DNA of 64,000 nucleotides from Codonopsis lanceolata (GCA_013146195.2 CM028377.1:34911632-34975631), one strand, 5' to 3'. Numbered from the stretch's first letter, positions 1-11,932 are shown. Notes: a model not told the origin generated them from the letters alone. A program made the numbers and translations.

Positions 1-2774
1 TATATGTTGAAAACATGTTCATGAGTATTAGATGTCATTCATAACATCCTTAACATGATTTAGATGTTGATTGAATGCTTGTTGCATCGTCGATTCGATC
101 GTTGCTTGCTTCTAGTTGTTGTTCTTCTTCGTTTGGCTTGTTTGAGTGTTGTTCGGGAGTGTTCTGTTGAGTTCTAAGCCATCTTTGAGTGAGGTTTGAG
201 CCTTGGGGACTTTGGTCTTGAGTTTGGGGTTGTTTTGGGTTGATTTTAGACCTTTTGAGCATTAGAGACCTTGCTGCCGCAAGGGGGTTTGGACCTTGCC
301 CCCACAAGGTAAGCAAATTTTTGAGGAGTAGAGTTCTGACTAGCATGCGGTCGCATGCTAGTCAAGACCATGTGTCCGCATGGTGCCATTTACTGGTACG
401 GACTGTTTTTGCTTCCTTGACCAAATTGGCTATCCTAACCCCACCCAAACCCATCCTAAACCACTCCTAAACCATCCTAACTATCAACCAATGTATCCTA
501 ACCATCTATTTGAAGTTTTAAGTGGATTGGATGAAACTTGTCAAGGGAAGACCTCAACATGCATTGGTCACACTTCCCACTTAACTTTTCAACCTTGGGG
601 AGACCAAATACACCCACTAAGCCTCTATTTTTCTTCCATTCTTTCTAAAAATGAGCTGAACACTTCTTAGGGGTTTGAGAGAGTTTCTTGAGGGTTCTTG
701 AGTGTTCATCCATGGAGTCCAAAGCTTGAAGAATTCCATTTTCAAATCCAAACCATAGAATTGAAGAGGAGGTTGAGGAGAATACTTTCCACCCATTGCA
801 TGTTCATTTTGTTTGCTTGAAAGGCTGATTATAGGTAAGTTACTACATCTCTTTCTATTTGTTTTTGCCTCATTGACCCTAGGGAAAAAAATCTTGCTAT
901 TTGAGGTCAATGAGAGCACTTAGGGCTTTGTAGAGATACCATGTTTTGCTATATGTTAAATGACGAATTTTGGTTGGATGAACATGTTAGAAATTATGAG
1001 TAGGATGTTATTCATGTGTAGAGATGTATGTTAAATTATTCTATCTTGCATGTTCAAGTATTGGAAGCATATTTGATGAAATGGCTAGAATGTATATATG
1101 CCTAATTTGTGACTTTGGTTCTATGTTTCCTAATTAAATGTTTTATATGGGTTTGATGACCTTAAGAACATAGACATTGATGTTAGTATGGACATAGGAG
1201 GGTATTGTGGCCAATGACTTCTATGCCCTAATTTTTGAAAGTTTGGAAATGACTCAACGGAGTTAACCATTGGGTTAGTATAACATTAAGGAACGATATG
1301 CCTAAGTCCTACGGAATTTGGGGTAGTATTGATGGAGGTTAAGCCTCCAAGCATTTAGAAGTGTATGAAGAACACTTGTTGATTAGAGTCTTAATATTAT
1401 CTCTAATGTGATTATGTGCTAGTAATGATTGAAATACATGACTAGATGATTGTAGAGTACATGCCTACTTAATTGAGCATATGAGTATGTATTACTTGTG
1501 CTTGAGTTTGAGTCCAGCTGGAGTCGGTTTGTTGAGTCGTTGGCGGGACGATGTATCGTCTTCACGAATTGTGGGATTCGTGATTTTGATGGATCGTCGC
1601 GCCGGGTTGCACACACCCCTCCATCGATGGCCACGGTGGGGAAGTAGTTGATTTTAGTTGTAGTACGAAAACATGACTTTGATAACTATGGAACTCGAGC
1701 GAGGAATGTCTCGGGGACGTTGATACCACGATTTGGGTATCAAGGACACATATGAATTGCACGTGTTTTTGCAGGAGCGACACGGCGGAAAAATGGTAAC
1801 GGTATCATATCCCTTTTATATGAATTGACTCACGAGTGCTTATATGTGAATAACGTGCTACGTGAATATGATAGGATATGATGGTTGAATGATTTAGTGA
1901 ACCGTTATACTTATTGATAACATGTTATTCAAGATTGTTAAGTATGAATACCTTGACATGGTTATTAATGAAATGTTATATTATGATGATAGCATGAATT
2001 ATTATTGTTGAGCATGATGCCATGATAGGAAGTTATGTTTAGTAACTTACTAAGTCTTTATGACTTACTCCTATTTGTTTGATTGTTTTCCCTAGATCCG
2101 AGTCGTGCTAGCGGATCGAAGTGATTGTCGAGTTGCGTTGGTGAAGCTTTTGGCAAGGTTGCTACCTTATAGTTTAGTATCTTTTCTTTTGGTAAGGACG
2201 ATGTGAACGTAAAGTTATGTAAACTTTATGAAGGGTAGCAAGACTTATGTGTTTGATATTTGTACTCATGTTAATTAGTATTTAATCTTTTGGGAGCCGA
2301 CTTGTGTTAGTCGTGCCTTGTGTATTTATGATGATTATATTTCAGTTATGTTAACCATGTATTGGTTGGGTTATTATGTTTGTTCTCCGGCATGCTTTTA
2401 GCCGTTGAGTATGTTAGACTAGAGTTGTAGACTTAGTTTAATGTTGGGTTCCGGCTGTAACGTCGCCGATGACTTGGTATATAAATTTCTATATATTTAT
2501 ATTGCATGACAGGTGGTTTTGTTCTACGTGCCCAATGTTGCGTCACGTGATTTTAATTTTTGGACCGAGAGATTCATTATCTCTTTGGTTGTATTTAGTT
2601 TGAGCTAGTTAGCTCGGGCGCCACCGTGTAATTATGTTACGCTTCCGCATGTGTTGAAGTTGTTGGCATATTGCCATTATAGCCTTACCCATTATTTGTT
2701 GTTTGCTTGCATGTTATGTGTTTTTGGTGGCACGACCTCAGGGTCTCGTCTTGGGATCTGGGTCGGGTCGCCAC
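1..2774 (+). repeat. LTR-like non-coding repeat, family A copy 1 (left end outside window)
   Basis: No long ORF. The same sequence recurs, diverged, at 43088-44690 (plus) and 40075-about 43060 (minus). Shared landmarks are the block around 30-70, a splice-donor-like GGTAAGTTACTA near 835-846, the 'gactcaacgg' block near 1250, and a repeated clock-like motif around 1545-1600. The right end reads ...GGGTCGCCACA at 2764-2774. The minus copy starts with the matching TGTGACGACCC at 40075, so TG...CA ends are supported on this side. Long LTRs with such ends are known in plant Ty3-gypsy chromoviruses (Tekay type); that assignment is inference. It abuts copia pol sequence directly, so one element inserted into the other. 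Confidence 0.65.
269..383. repeat. Cluster of four palindromic boxes in family A repeat
   Basis: Four imperfect or perfect palindromes lie within 115 bases: CCTTGCTGCCGCAAGG (269-284), CCTTGCCCCCACAAGG (294-309), a perfect pair of 12-base arms GACTAGCATGCG around a GT centre (338-363), and CCATGTGTCCGCATGG (368-383). Boxes with the same NNNTGCGnnCGCANNN design occur in family A copy 3 (43611-43649) and in a different LTR family (45268-45366, 52465-52505). Function is unknown; a protein-binding or regulatory role in the LTR is inference. Confidence 0.7.
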
Positions 2775-2887
2775 ATGTTTAGATTTAAACCTACTGACAA
2801 AGTCAAAATGCCTAACTTCAGGCAAATTTGGCTACCAAAGAAAACTAACCCTTTGGACCCAAAGATATAAAGGGCACCATGATTTAA

Positions 2888-4153
2888 ATGTTCATATTTC
2901 AGGTATGTTTAATGGCAGATGACCAATCTACTGACATATGGATATTAGACAGTGGATGCTCTAGGCACATGACTGGGTCAACTGAACTTCTTACTGACAT
3001 TATCTCATCCAAAGGACCTTCAGTTATTTTTGGAGACAACTCAAAAGGAAAAACAATAGGTTATGGATCTATTGTCAGAGGATCTATAAAAAAAAATTGA
3101 AAATGTCTCATTAGTACAAGGTTTGAAACACAATCTCATAAGCATTTCACAATTCTGTGACAAAGGTATGAATTGCACTTTCTCTACTACTCACTGTTTC
3201 ATCAAAAACAACATTACAAATGAAGTTTTACTTATTGGTTCTAGGAAAAGAAATGTTTTTGCTATTGATTTACTTGCTTTAAATAACAACACTCAAATAT
3301 GTTTAGTAGCAAATAATACTTCAAAAATTTCATGGCTTTGGCACAAAAGACTTTCACACTTGAATTTTAAATATCTTTCTAAACTTTCACAAGGAGACAT
3401 AGTGAAAGGTCTGCCATCTATAAACTTTCCTTTTGATAAAAAATGTGATGCATGTATTTTAGGAAAAATAACAAAAGCTTCCTTCAAACCCAAACCATGC
3501 CTTTCAACCAAAAGAATTCTTGAACTACTCCGTATAGATTTATTTGGTCCTTTTACAACTGCTAGTTTGGGTGGAAACATATATACTCTGGTAGTTGTAG
3601 ATGATTACTCAAGGTACACATGGGTTGAAATGATGCAACCCAAGGATGAAACTTATAGCATTCTCACTACCTTGTTCAGAAATCTTCAAACTAAAAAAGA
3701 GTGTGAAATCATAAGTGTGAGATCAGACAATGGTACAGAATTCAAGAACCTTGGCATGGATACATATTGTGATGATCATAGTATTGATCATAATTTCTCA
3801 GCAGTTAGAACTCCATAGCAAAATGGTGTTACTAAAAGGAAAACAGGACATTGATTGAAGCAGGTAAAACAATGATAGCTGAAGCAAAGCTACCAAAGTA
3901 TTTTTGGGCCGAAGCTGTCAACATAGTCTGTTTCACTCAAAACAGATCTCTCATCAACAAGTTTCATGAGAAGACCCCATATGAGCTATGGAGAGGGAGA
4001 ACACCCAACATTGCTTACTTTAAAAATTTTGGGTACAAATGCTTCATTCACTACAATGGTAGTGACCACATAGGTAAATTTGATGAAAAAGCTGATGAAT
4101 GTATTTTTGTTGGTTATGCTAAACATAGTAAATCCTATAGAGTTTATAATTGA
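2888..4153 (+). pseudogene. Copia protease and integrase segment, broken
   Basis: The aspartic protease core WILDSGCSRHMTG is encoded near 2938-2976. A homopolymer frameshift near 3090 separates it from the GAG-pre-integrase zinc finger (His pair in LWHKRLSH, Cys pair in CDAC; about 3330-3460) and the integrase core. The first catalytic Asp is in IDLFGP (about 3533-3550) and the second in RSDNGTEF (about 3721-3744). The third, the Glu of the expected QQNGVxERK block, is read as Lys at about 3832-3834. The preceding CAG is a TAG stop (3816-3818) and one A is missing just after, shifting the frame. Reading resumes at 3851-4153 with the integrase C-terminal part (NRSLINKFHEKTPYELW). Integrase would insert the cDNA into host DNA; this copy cannot. 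Confidence 0.88.
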
Positions 4154-4465
4154 AAAAATCAAATAATTGTTGAATCTATGCATATTACATTTGATGAATT
4201 CAATTTACTTGAGTCTGCAGAGACTCCTGATGTTACTGACAATTTTGAGATTATTGAGACATGAAACAATATAAGTTCAACTCAAAACAATCCTTCATCT
4301 TCAAATTCTCCAGATGATATCTCAGATATTCAAAATGAACTTAAGCAGGCTGACAATACTCAGCCAGCTGACAATCAAAATCATCTATCAGATCATGTCA
4401 TAGGCGACGGTCGGTGACACATTTCTCTTGAAACTCTCATCGGTGACACTTCCTCATCTTCACTT

Positions 4466-5299
4466 TTGCCAACTGAATCTCTCCCAGATCTTCCTAGGGA
4501 AATCAGAGAGGTTAAACATCATCTAGTTTCAAACATCATTGGTGATCCCTTTGCTAGTTTGAAAACAAGAAGCAGTTCCAGAAATGGAACTCTTGACTCA
4601 CATGTTTTTGTCTCCTCCATTGAACCCAAAAAGATTGATGAAGCTCTGGAGGATCCCCAATGGATTGAGGCCATGCAAGAAGAATTAAATCAGTTTGAAA
4701 GATGTCAAGTTTGGCAACTTGTTCCAAGACCATCAGATCAACAAGTAATTGGAACTAAATGGGTGTTTAGGAACAAATTGGATGAAGATGGAAATGTCAC
4801 TAGGAACAAAGCAAGGTTGGTAGCCCAAGGCTATAGACAGGAGGAGGGCATTGACTATGATCAAACATTTGCTCATGTTGCTAGGCTGGAAGCAATCAGT
4901 TTATTACTTGCCTATGCAACTTTCAAGGATTTCAAGGTCTATCAAATGGATGTAAAAAGTGCATTTCTAAATGGTGATCTGCAAGATCAAGTATTTGTTG
5001 AACAACCTCCTGGATTTTTGATATAAAAAAAGAAGGACCATGTGTACAAGCTAAGAAAAGCTCTCTATGGTCTCAAACAAGCCCCAAGAGCATGGTATGA
5101 AACTCTATCAAAATTCCTCATGGAAAAAGGGTTTCAAAGAGGTAAAATTGATACTACTTTCTTCTCTCTTAAGCATAAAGGTAATATCTTACTAGTTCAA
5201 ATTTATGTTGATGATATTATTTTTGGTTCTATTAATGATGTCTTGTGTAAAAGATTTGAGAATCTTATGAAGGGAAAATTTGAGATGAGAATGATGTGA
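4466..5299 (+). pseudogene. Copia reverse transcriptase, broken
   Basis: The typical copia RT run is intact except for stops: IEAMQEELNQFERCQVWQLV, GTKWVFRNKLDEDG, ARLVAQGYRQEEGIDY, then the first catalytic Asp in YQMDVKSAFLNG (about 4939-4974), ALYGLKQAPRAWYE, and the catalytic YVDD box (about 5203-5214) followed by IIFGS. A TAA near 5024 falls where a lysine-rich IDKKK stretch is expected, and a TGA near 5297 splits RT from the connection domain. It would copy element RNA into DNA in virus-like particles. It is a pseudogene in this state, though the active-site residues remain. Confidence 0.9.
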
Positions 5300-6148
5300 G
5301 AACTCCCATACTTTCTAGGCTTGCAAATCAAGCAAACTGAAGTAGGAATTTTTATCCATCAGTCAAAATACACAAAAGAATTGATCAAGAAATATAACCT
5401 ACAAGAAGCAAATTCAACAAGCACTCCAATGGGAGTCGAATGTCATTTGGTCACTAATGAAAAAGGTAAACCAATTAATACAACTGAGTATCGAGGTATA
5501 GTTGGATCTCTCTTATACTTAACTGCTAGTAGACCAGACATCATGTTTGTTGTGTGTATATGTGCTCGTTTTCAAGCTAATCCAAAGGAATCTCACATGA
5601 TTGCTGCAAAAAGAATTATCAGATACTTGATTGATACTGAGAAATTTGGTATTTGGTACCCAAGAGACTCTTCCTTTAATTTAATTGGATATTCAGATGC
5701 TGACCTTGCGGCTTGTAGAGTAAACAGAAAAAGCACCAGTGGAACATGTCAGGTTCTTGGTAACAAGCTGATATCTTGGGCATGCAAAAAGCAGGCATCA
5801 GTCTCCACTTCAACTACAGAAGCTGAATACATTGCTGCTGGCAGTTGCTGTTCACAAATTCTTTGGATGAAGCAACAACTATTGGACTATGAAATGGAAA
5901 TGTGAACATGTCCTATTTATTGTGATAATACTTCTGCTATTTATGTTTCAAAAAATGATGTTATGCATTCTAAAACCAAACATATAGATATAAGATATCA
6001 CTTCCTAAAAGATCATGTTGAAAAAGGTAATGTTCAGCTAGAATATGTTCCTACAGAATTTCAATTAGCTGACATATTTACAAAAGCCCTAAAATCTGAT
6101 AGATTTGAATTTCTTAGAGGTGAATTGGGAATCCTTATAATGTCATAG
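5300..6148 (+). pseudogene. Copia RT connection and RNase H, broken
   Basis: Encodes the LPYFLGLQIKQ connection, then ASRPDIMFVVCICARFQ, the RNase H start GYSDADLAAC (about 5687-5716), KSTSGTCQVLG, STTEAEYIAA (about 5809-5840) and the tail SKTKHIDIRYHFLKDHVEKG with ADIFTKAL near 6070. A TGA near 5903 interrupts the domain just before the PIYCDNTSA block. The final stop is at 6146-6148. Everything downstream to 6456 is non-coding 3' internal sequence of the element. Confidence 0.88.
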
Positions 6149-6170
6149 AAATATATTCTGTATCACTAAT

Positions 6171-6456
6171 CTTTGCAGGATAAATAGAGCTGCTGACAAA
6201 GAAAATCAGTGTTGACTTTTATTTGTCAGTCGAGTTTCATCTAGCTGACAAATCTTATCAGCCATTTTCTGACAACCATTTTTCACATATATCTATTTGG
6301 GATTCAGCTTCTGAATAAATCTTCTACTGACATTCTTCAGCCAACAACTGACATCCCTCAGCTGACAAAAATCATCAGTTGACACTTGTTATCTATCTGT
6401 TAGCTGACAAATAGCTGACCACACAGTGATTGACCTTATAGTCACTGTTCATGTAG
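6171..6456 (+). repeat. Cluster of CTGACA motifs downstream of copia RNase H
   Basis: About ten copies of CTGACA or its close variants and one inverted TGTCAG lie in roughly 230 bases (for example within 6190-6230, 6241-6275, 6331-6365, 6400-6420). Further copies lie in the pol spacer at 4350-4372. Sireviruses are known to carry short repeated motifs between pol and the 3' LTR; whether this is the equivalent is inference. Confidence 0.5.
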
Positions 6457-6464
6457 CTTCTAAT

Positions 6465-7867
6465 TAGAGATGTTAAAAGGGCCGGGAACCGCAGGGTCGA
6501 CCCTATTAACTAAAAACCAGAAAGGGTTAGGGTCGGAAAAACACAACTCGTTTAATAAACGGGTGAAACCTATAGGGTCGCGGACAACATGGGTTGGCCT
6601 GCCGGGCAAACGGGCTGACCCGCGGGCTGGGGGAATTTTTTAGGCGGCAAAAAGGCTAAAGTCAAAAAGACAAAGACGGGTCACTTGGTCAGTCCATGTG
6701 GTATGAGTGAGTCTTCTGTCTTCAGTTCTTCACTCTTCAGTTCTCGACTTCTCGGCTTCGCCTTCACCCGACAGGGTCGACACCCAACCAAAATGGGGAA
6801 AAGGGGAAAACAAAAGAGAGTTACAGAAACGGCAGAAGGGAAGGGCCGTCGTCTACTCGTCTTCAATCTCGCCCTCATCTTCAAGTGAACTGGTAAGTTT
6901 CTAATGAAACCCTAATTTAGAAATTATTAATTATTGATGAACAAGAAGTAATGTCCATCACTCCATTGTTAGTTGTTTGCCTAAAATTGAGTGTTTGGCT
7001 CTGAATCCCCACATTGACATGTTCATGTTCCTATTATAGTTGTCGGCCATTATCATTTATCAAGAACTTCATATCGTGGTTAAATTTTTTATTATTGTTA
7101 CTATGTTTTAGACTTTGAGGGATGGTTTATTGTTAAGATTAGACTTTATTGACTTACTTTTTTTATCAAATCGTTGGTCAATGCATTTGCTTTTAAATAT
7201 GAAAAGTTGTTTTAAAGATAGGTACCAAAGTAACTGCCTTAGTCAAAGTTGTTTTCAGTAATTTTTTTATTTTTGATGTAGATAGCTTGATTGCTTTTAA
7301 TTCATTGTCTCAAAAATTGAATCAATTGATAATGTTTTGTTTGTTGTTTACTTGGTTAATGAGATTCCCTTGTTTGATGAATTAGCTTGAGTTGTTTGTT
7401 GGATAAATTAAAGTGGTAGAGGGAGACTGTAAATAAGAAATTCCACAAATGCATCATGAACTTGAATTATCCTAATTTGGCTTCTGACCTTCAGTTAATG
7501 TTACAACCATGGACCTCAGTCCAAATTCATTATCTAAATGGGTTGTCATGTCTGCAACATGTCACATGTGACAGACAACTCATCTTGCTACTTTCTTACT
7601 TCACTGAACTATTTTAGGCACTGAAATAAGTTAGATTATAATTTTTGTTGAGGGTGCTCTTGCATTTTTGGATCGTATATTCCAATTCGTATTATTGTTA
7701 ATCGTTTAATAGGGCTGACCCTATTAAACCGGGACCTACAGGGTTAGGGCTAGGGCCACGATTTGAGCGGCCCGTTTATATGACCCGTTTAACTTGCTGC
7801 CCTGTAGGGTCACGACCATGTAGGGCTGACCCTGTAGGGTTAGGGTCAACCCAATTTAACATCTCTA
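6465..7867. mobile_element. Non-autonomous hAT element, TSD CTTCTAAT
   Basis: Terminal inverted repeats TAGAGATGTTAAA (6465) and TTTAACATCTCTA (ending 7867) are flanked by the perfect 8-bp duplication CTTCTAAT at 6457-6464 and 7868-7875, diagnostic of hAT transposition. The 1403-bp body has sub-terminal tracts rich in 'gacccg', 'agggtcg' and 'cagggtt', and no transposase. Short ORFs around 6681-6904 overlap on both strands and are not credible genes. It inserted into the 3' side of the copia remnant. Confidence 0.92.
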
Positions 7868-8120
7868 CTTCTAATCCCTAAATCAAAGTTGATCGCATCT
7901 TAGCCAAGATTCATATTAAACCCTATTAAACCGGGACCTACAGGGTTAGGGGTAGGGCCACGATTTGAGCGGCCCGTTTAAATGACCCGTTTAACTCGCG
8001 GCCATGTAGGGTCGACCATATAAGGCTGACCCTGTAGGGTTAGGGTCAACCCATTTAAACATCTCTACTTCTAATCCCTAAATCAAAGTTGATCACATCT
8101 TAGCTAAGATTCATATTAAA
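7719..8120 (+). repeat. Tandem duplication of hAT 3' end plus flank (about 200-bp unit)
   Basis: 7719-7920 is repeated at 7921-8120 with a few substitutions. Each unit carries the last ~149 bases of the hAT element, the TSD CTTCTAAT and ~45 bases of flanking DNA up to 'tcatattaaa'. Because the unit includes host flank, the duplication happened after insertion and was not part of transposition. Confidence 0.85.
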
Positions 8121-8409
8121 TTCAGATATTTATAAAGTCGTTCATTCATTTCCCGCCTTTTTATTTCTACTTGGAACTCGCGAAGCTTCCTTGAGAAGCG
8201 AAAACATCTTCCCCACTAACACACCAACACTGGCGGTTGAAGTGACGTGGTTACACAAAAACAGCTCCTGATAATGATAATTGTCATCTGTCATAAATCA
8301 TCTTTTTATCTTAAAATCCAAAATTTTGTGTACTTACTCACTACACGTCATATCTTCGCTTTTAAAACCCAATCACTATACTTTTTATAAGCATTCGTAC
8401 TTATAAAAC

Positions 8410-8443
<34 letters not shown>

Positions 8444-8562
8444 CTCTCCCTACACAACAGTACCTTCACACTCAAACACTCTCTCCTTCAAACCCTAACT
8501 CTCAATCTTTTGGTACTCATTCTTCTTGCTTTCTCTTTGTTGACCCTCATAGATTCCAGATT
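8121..8562. other. Intergenic DNA with (AT)n tract and leader-like sequence
   Basis: No ORF. Contains an (AT)n run at about 8416-8442, followed by a pyrimidine-rich stretch that looks like a TATA region and leader. It may be the 3' LTR or flank of the copia remnant; this cannot be decided here. Confidence 0.35.
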
Positions 8563-9586
8563 TAGGGGTGTGCACGGGCCCTAAGCCCGCGGGCATTGGT
8601 AATGCCCAGTATAGGCCCATATGACAGTGGGCATCATTTTAAAAAGCCCAGTACCGTAGACAAGCCCACGGGCATCAGTGAACGGGCATTGAGTGGGCAT
8701 TGGACGAGCACGGACTTAGATGGGCTCTCCGATTGTCTACAATGTAAAAGAACTATGAAGAACCAAAATTCAACTAATACAAAGTATTTTCATTATTTCA
8801 TTAGCTGCTAAACAAAACTACATATGATCAAAAACCTTGAAATCATTCATTTGACTAGCAAACTCAACACACAGATGACAATTAACCCCTATTCAAATAT
8901 CATGAACACCTAAAATTTGAAACCCAGATGCTATTTTCAATAAAGAAGCAAGAAAACAAACCCAAATCAAAACAAACTTACATGAACACGATAACAAGAT
9001 CTGCAATGTCTCGCAAAGAGAAAAATAAATATCGAGTGGGTAGTGGGCCTAGTGGTGAAGTGGGAACTGGGAATGGAAAGTCACGATTCTACCGAAGGGT
9101 CACGATTCCGTCAAGGTACTGAAGAACCGAAGATAGCAGACTCGTAGTCAATTTGATTTAGGGTTTCACACTTTCACTTTGCCTTTTGAGTTTTGGCCTT
9201 TTGTATTGGACCTATTGGTATATCACTAATTCACTATATTGACTAATCTGGATAGTGTAAAATATATTACAGTAGTATATAATAATTTAATTTGTGATTT
9301 TGTTTATATATAATTTTATATATGATATATCTAATACTAATAGACACTAATAGAGTAGTGATATAATTATAATATATTTAAAATTTAAAAACATAATGTG
9401 CTGATGGGCCGGGCCGGGCTTAGATGGGCATTAGAATTTGAAGGCCCAGGTGTACTCGAGCCCGCGGGCATCTAACATCTCTAAAGCCTAGTACTATGTA
9501 TCGGCCCATGGGCATGGGCACTTTGGGCCGGGCACAGATGGGCACAACGAGCTGTACGGGCTCATGGTCTGGGCTGCTCACCCCTA
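8563..9586. mobile_element. Non-autonomous hAT element, TSD TCCAGATT
   Basis: Starts TAGGGGTGTGCACGGGCC at 8563 and ends GCTGCTCACCCCTA at 9586, flanked by the perfect 8-bp duplication TCCAGATT at 8555-8562 and 9587-9594. Sub-terminal sequence is rich in 'gggcat', 'gcccgcggg' and 'gggccgggc' repeats; the centre is AT-rich. No transposase is encoded. TIR and TSD length place it in hAT. Confidence 0.93.
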
Positions 9587-9627
9587 TCCAGATTTGGTTG
9601 AGTCATCTTCTGATTCTATTGTACAGT

Positions 9628-10685
9628 GGCTAATAGGTCTGCGTACCGATTAGTGTGGCAACTGTCTTAAAATCAAGGTTGTTTAGAACTGTTTAGTGTT
9701 AGTTTAGGCGCGGATAAGCAGGCTTCAACAGCAGCCTTGGAAGAACAGCAGACTTTGAAGTCTGCTCAAGAGCGAAAAATCAAGACTAGCTAAAACTTGG
9801 AATTATGTCACATAACGTCTAGTTTAGATATTTCTTGAAATATCTAGTCAAAATATCTTCATCGGATTTCACTCTAAAGAAGTCAACTATATACTGACAA
9901 CTGTCCAGTCTGTCTACTGGAACATGAAGTCTGAAGACATTACCTCTTTTGGCTAAGAAGACTTTCACAGCTACAACGCTTGCAGCCTGAAACTTTACTC
10001 TATTCGGGAATGTCTTCTCTGCAAACACTGCATCTCTGATGACTGTGCCGCATACATCCCCCAAAGCACCGAATTGCATTCAATGCAATAGTATGTTGGA
10101 CACAATCCCCTCTGCCTCAGTCCAACGGTCCAAAATATCTCTCTGGTATTTATTCAAGTTTTGAAGATTTGAAAACATAACTCTTGCGCATTAAACATTC
10201 AAGCTTCATCTTCAACACTCAAGCATTCAAGAGATCAAAAGGACAAGAACTAACACTTCACCAAACTTCCTGAAGCTGCAGATTTGCCAGTCTTTACTCC
10301 ATTTCAGCTTCATCTAGTTTGCTTTTAAAAATTGTTCTTTACTTTAACACGTGAGAGAACAATTAATCATTGATTGTTTCTCTCACCATTATACGCTTGG
10401 TTGAAAACTCATGTTGTACACGATCCATTAGAGATCTTACTTATAAACCTAGTGGATAAACAAGTGCACCTTTTAAAAATCCAAAGCTAACCACTTTGGT
10501 AGTGGACGTAGTACTATTCACAGTACGAACCACTTCTAAATTATGTGTTCTGTCTAATCTGTTTCTATCTTTTTATTATCTTCTGCTACTTATCAAAAGG
10601 CACTACTGAATCTGTGCTATACTAAATGTTGATTCTTATGTTAAATTTATATCTGATCAGTACATTACATTAGTTTTATACTTGA
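9628..10685 (+). repeat. LTR of Ty1-copia (Sirevirus-like), 3'-truncated copy
   Basis: Starts TGGCTAATAGG with 'cgtaccgattagtgtggca' and is paralleled by the LTR beginning at 10686 (TGGCTAATCGGG, 'cgtatcgattagcgtggca'). Both carry the block 'gtacacgatccattag' followed by 'gtgcac' and 'ttggtagtggacgtag' (about 10415-10515 here). It lacks the last ~200 bases present in the second LTR and runs directly into it. There is no credible ORF. Confidence 0.7.
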
Positions 10686-11866
10686 TGGCTAATCGGGTGC
10701 GTATCGATTAGCGTGGCAGCAATGTGTATAGAACTTTGCCTTGTATAGTTTTTGTAGGACTCTTTTCGGGTTCGGCGGAAGACCCTTTCTCGCTTCACCT
10801 AGGAAGACTCGCTCAAGCTTAAGATCGGTAGACCTCGTGTCCAGCTGATCTGCTTCTACGTGTCCTCTTCAGTATAAAGCTAGCTGGACTAATTCAAACT
10901 TATTTCTATATATTATTTGAATTAATCCAAGTCATTCTCTGACATGTCAAGCCGCCGAAAGCAACTTTCAGCAGGAAGACTTTTCGTCTGAGCGATGAAA
11001 GCAAAGCGGTGCATCGCCCCCTACTTTTACGCTTCATCTCTCGGATCGACACCAAATCGCCCACCAAGATCTCGAAATGATTATACGCTTCGATATCTGT
11101 GAAGACGAAATTCTTGATTGCCCCATGCATTTAATGCATTTATGAATAAATGTTGAAGCCTTCGCCTCTCCAACGGATTCTTTTGAAGTGCACTGCTTTA
11201 AAATCGCCATTGAAAGACTGGAACAACGAGACAACCATGTAATCAATCGAACACTTAAAGAATTGCTCGAATCTATACAACTCCAAGTCTTTTCAAGGTG
11301 CATTCAATAGATCCTCAAGCAGATCTAGAAGTCCTCGTCAACAACAAGAAACGCTTCTTCAACATTTATTGTTTTATTCTTCTTGTTGTTTACTTCCATT
11401 AACTATACTTGCATCTAATTAAATATCTTGTATTCTGTATATTTAATTCCATAGACCCAAACACAAGTCAATATTTTGTACACGATCCATTAGGGATATT
11501 CTTTGTAATTGATCTAAGTGGAAAACATAGTGCACAATTTAAATCCAAGGTTCGCCTTGGTGGTGGACGTAGCACTATTTACAAATTGTGAACCATCTCA
11601 AAATACTTGTGTTATTTCCTTCTGTTTGTCTATTACTTGAACGCCTAGTTTCCTTGTTCATTATATCCATTTCAAGTAACTTAAGTAATCAGTAAAAGGT
11701 CTAGGTAGTCCTTATCAGCACACGGAACAATTTCTTGAAGGTCTTCCGCTACTTGAAACTTTTCATAAACTTCAAGTAACTTTCAAGGAACTTACTTAAA
11801 AGTTTTAAAGTGTTAATAAGCTATTCAACCCCCTTTAGCTTATTATTGTGCTCATTGGGACCCACA
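10686..11866 (+). repeat. 5' LTR of second Ty1-copia element
   Basis: Begins TGGCTAATCGGGTGCG and ends GGGACCCACA, immediately followed by a tRNA-Met primer site and a gag reading, so this is the 5' LTR of the element continuing to 16667. The shared block 'gtacacgatccattag...gtggtggacgtag' is at 11478-11571. The length of about 1.18 kb fits Sirevirus LTRs. Confidence 0.75.
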
Positions 11867-11867
11867 A

Positions 11868-11880
11868 TTGGTATCGAGCC
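11868..11880 (+). other. Primer-binding site (initiator tRNA-Met type)
   Basis: TTGGTATCGAGCC lies two bases after the LTR end. The common plant copia site is TGGTATCAGAGC, complementary to the 3' end of tRNA-iMet; here one A is missing (ATC-GAG). The missing base matches the indel-rich character of the whole 11.9-24.3 kb block. Confidence 0.8.
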
Positions 11881-11932
11881 ATACTCTTTGAAAACAAGTT
11901 TTTCCTAGATTAAACTCTTGAGATACGACATA

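Larger units (their letters stand above)
2775..6456 (+). mobile_element. Degenerate Ty1-copia retrotransposon (Sirevirus-like) pol remnant
   Basis: Copia order protease, integrase, reverse transcriptase, RNase H is readable on the plus strand, with the linker 'QIWLPKKTNPLDPK' (about 2823-2865) just before the protease, as in Sirevirus-type elements. There is no gag and no 5' LTR, because family A repeat ends directly against it at 2774. The reading frame is broken mostly by point stops (TAG 3816-3818, TGA near 4151 and 4262, TAA near 5024, TGA near 5297 and 5903) plus a few indels. The stops fit TGG or CAG codons decayed by cytosine deamination, expected for an old methylated element. A hAT element (6465-7867) sits in its 3' side. 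Confidence 0.88.

Noticed and set aside
6681..6904. Overlapping ORFs within the hAT element as a transposase remnant
   Set aside because: They are on both strands, under 70 codons and carry no transposase motif.
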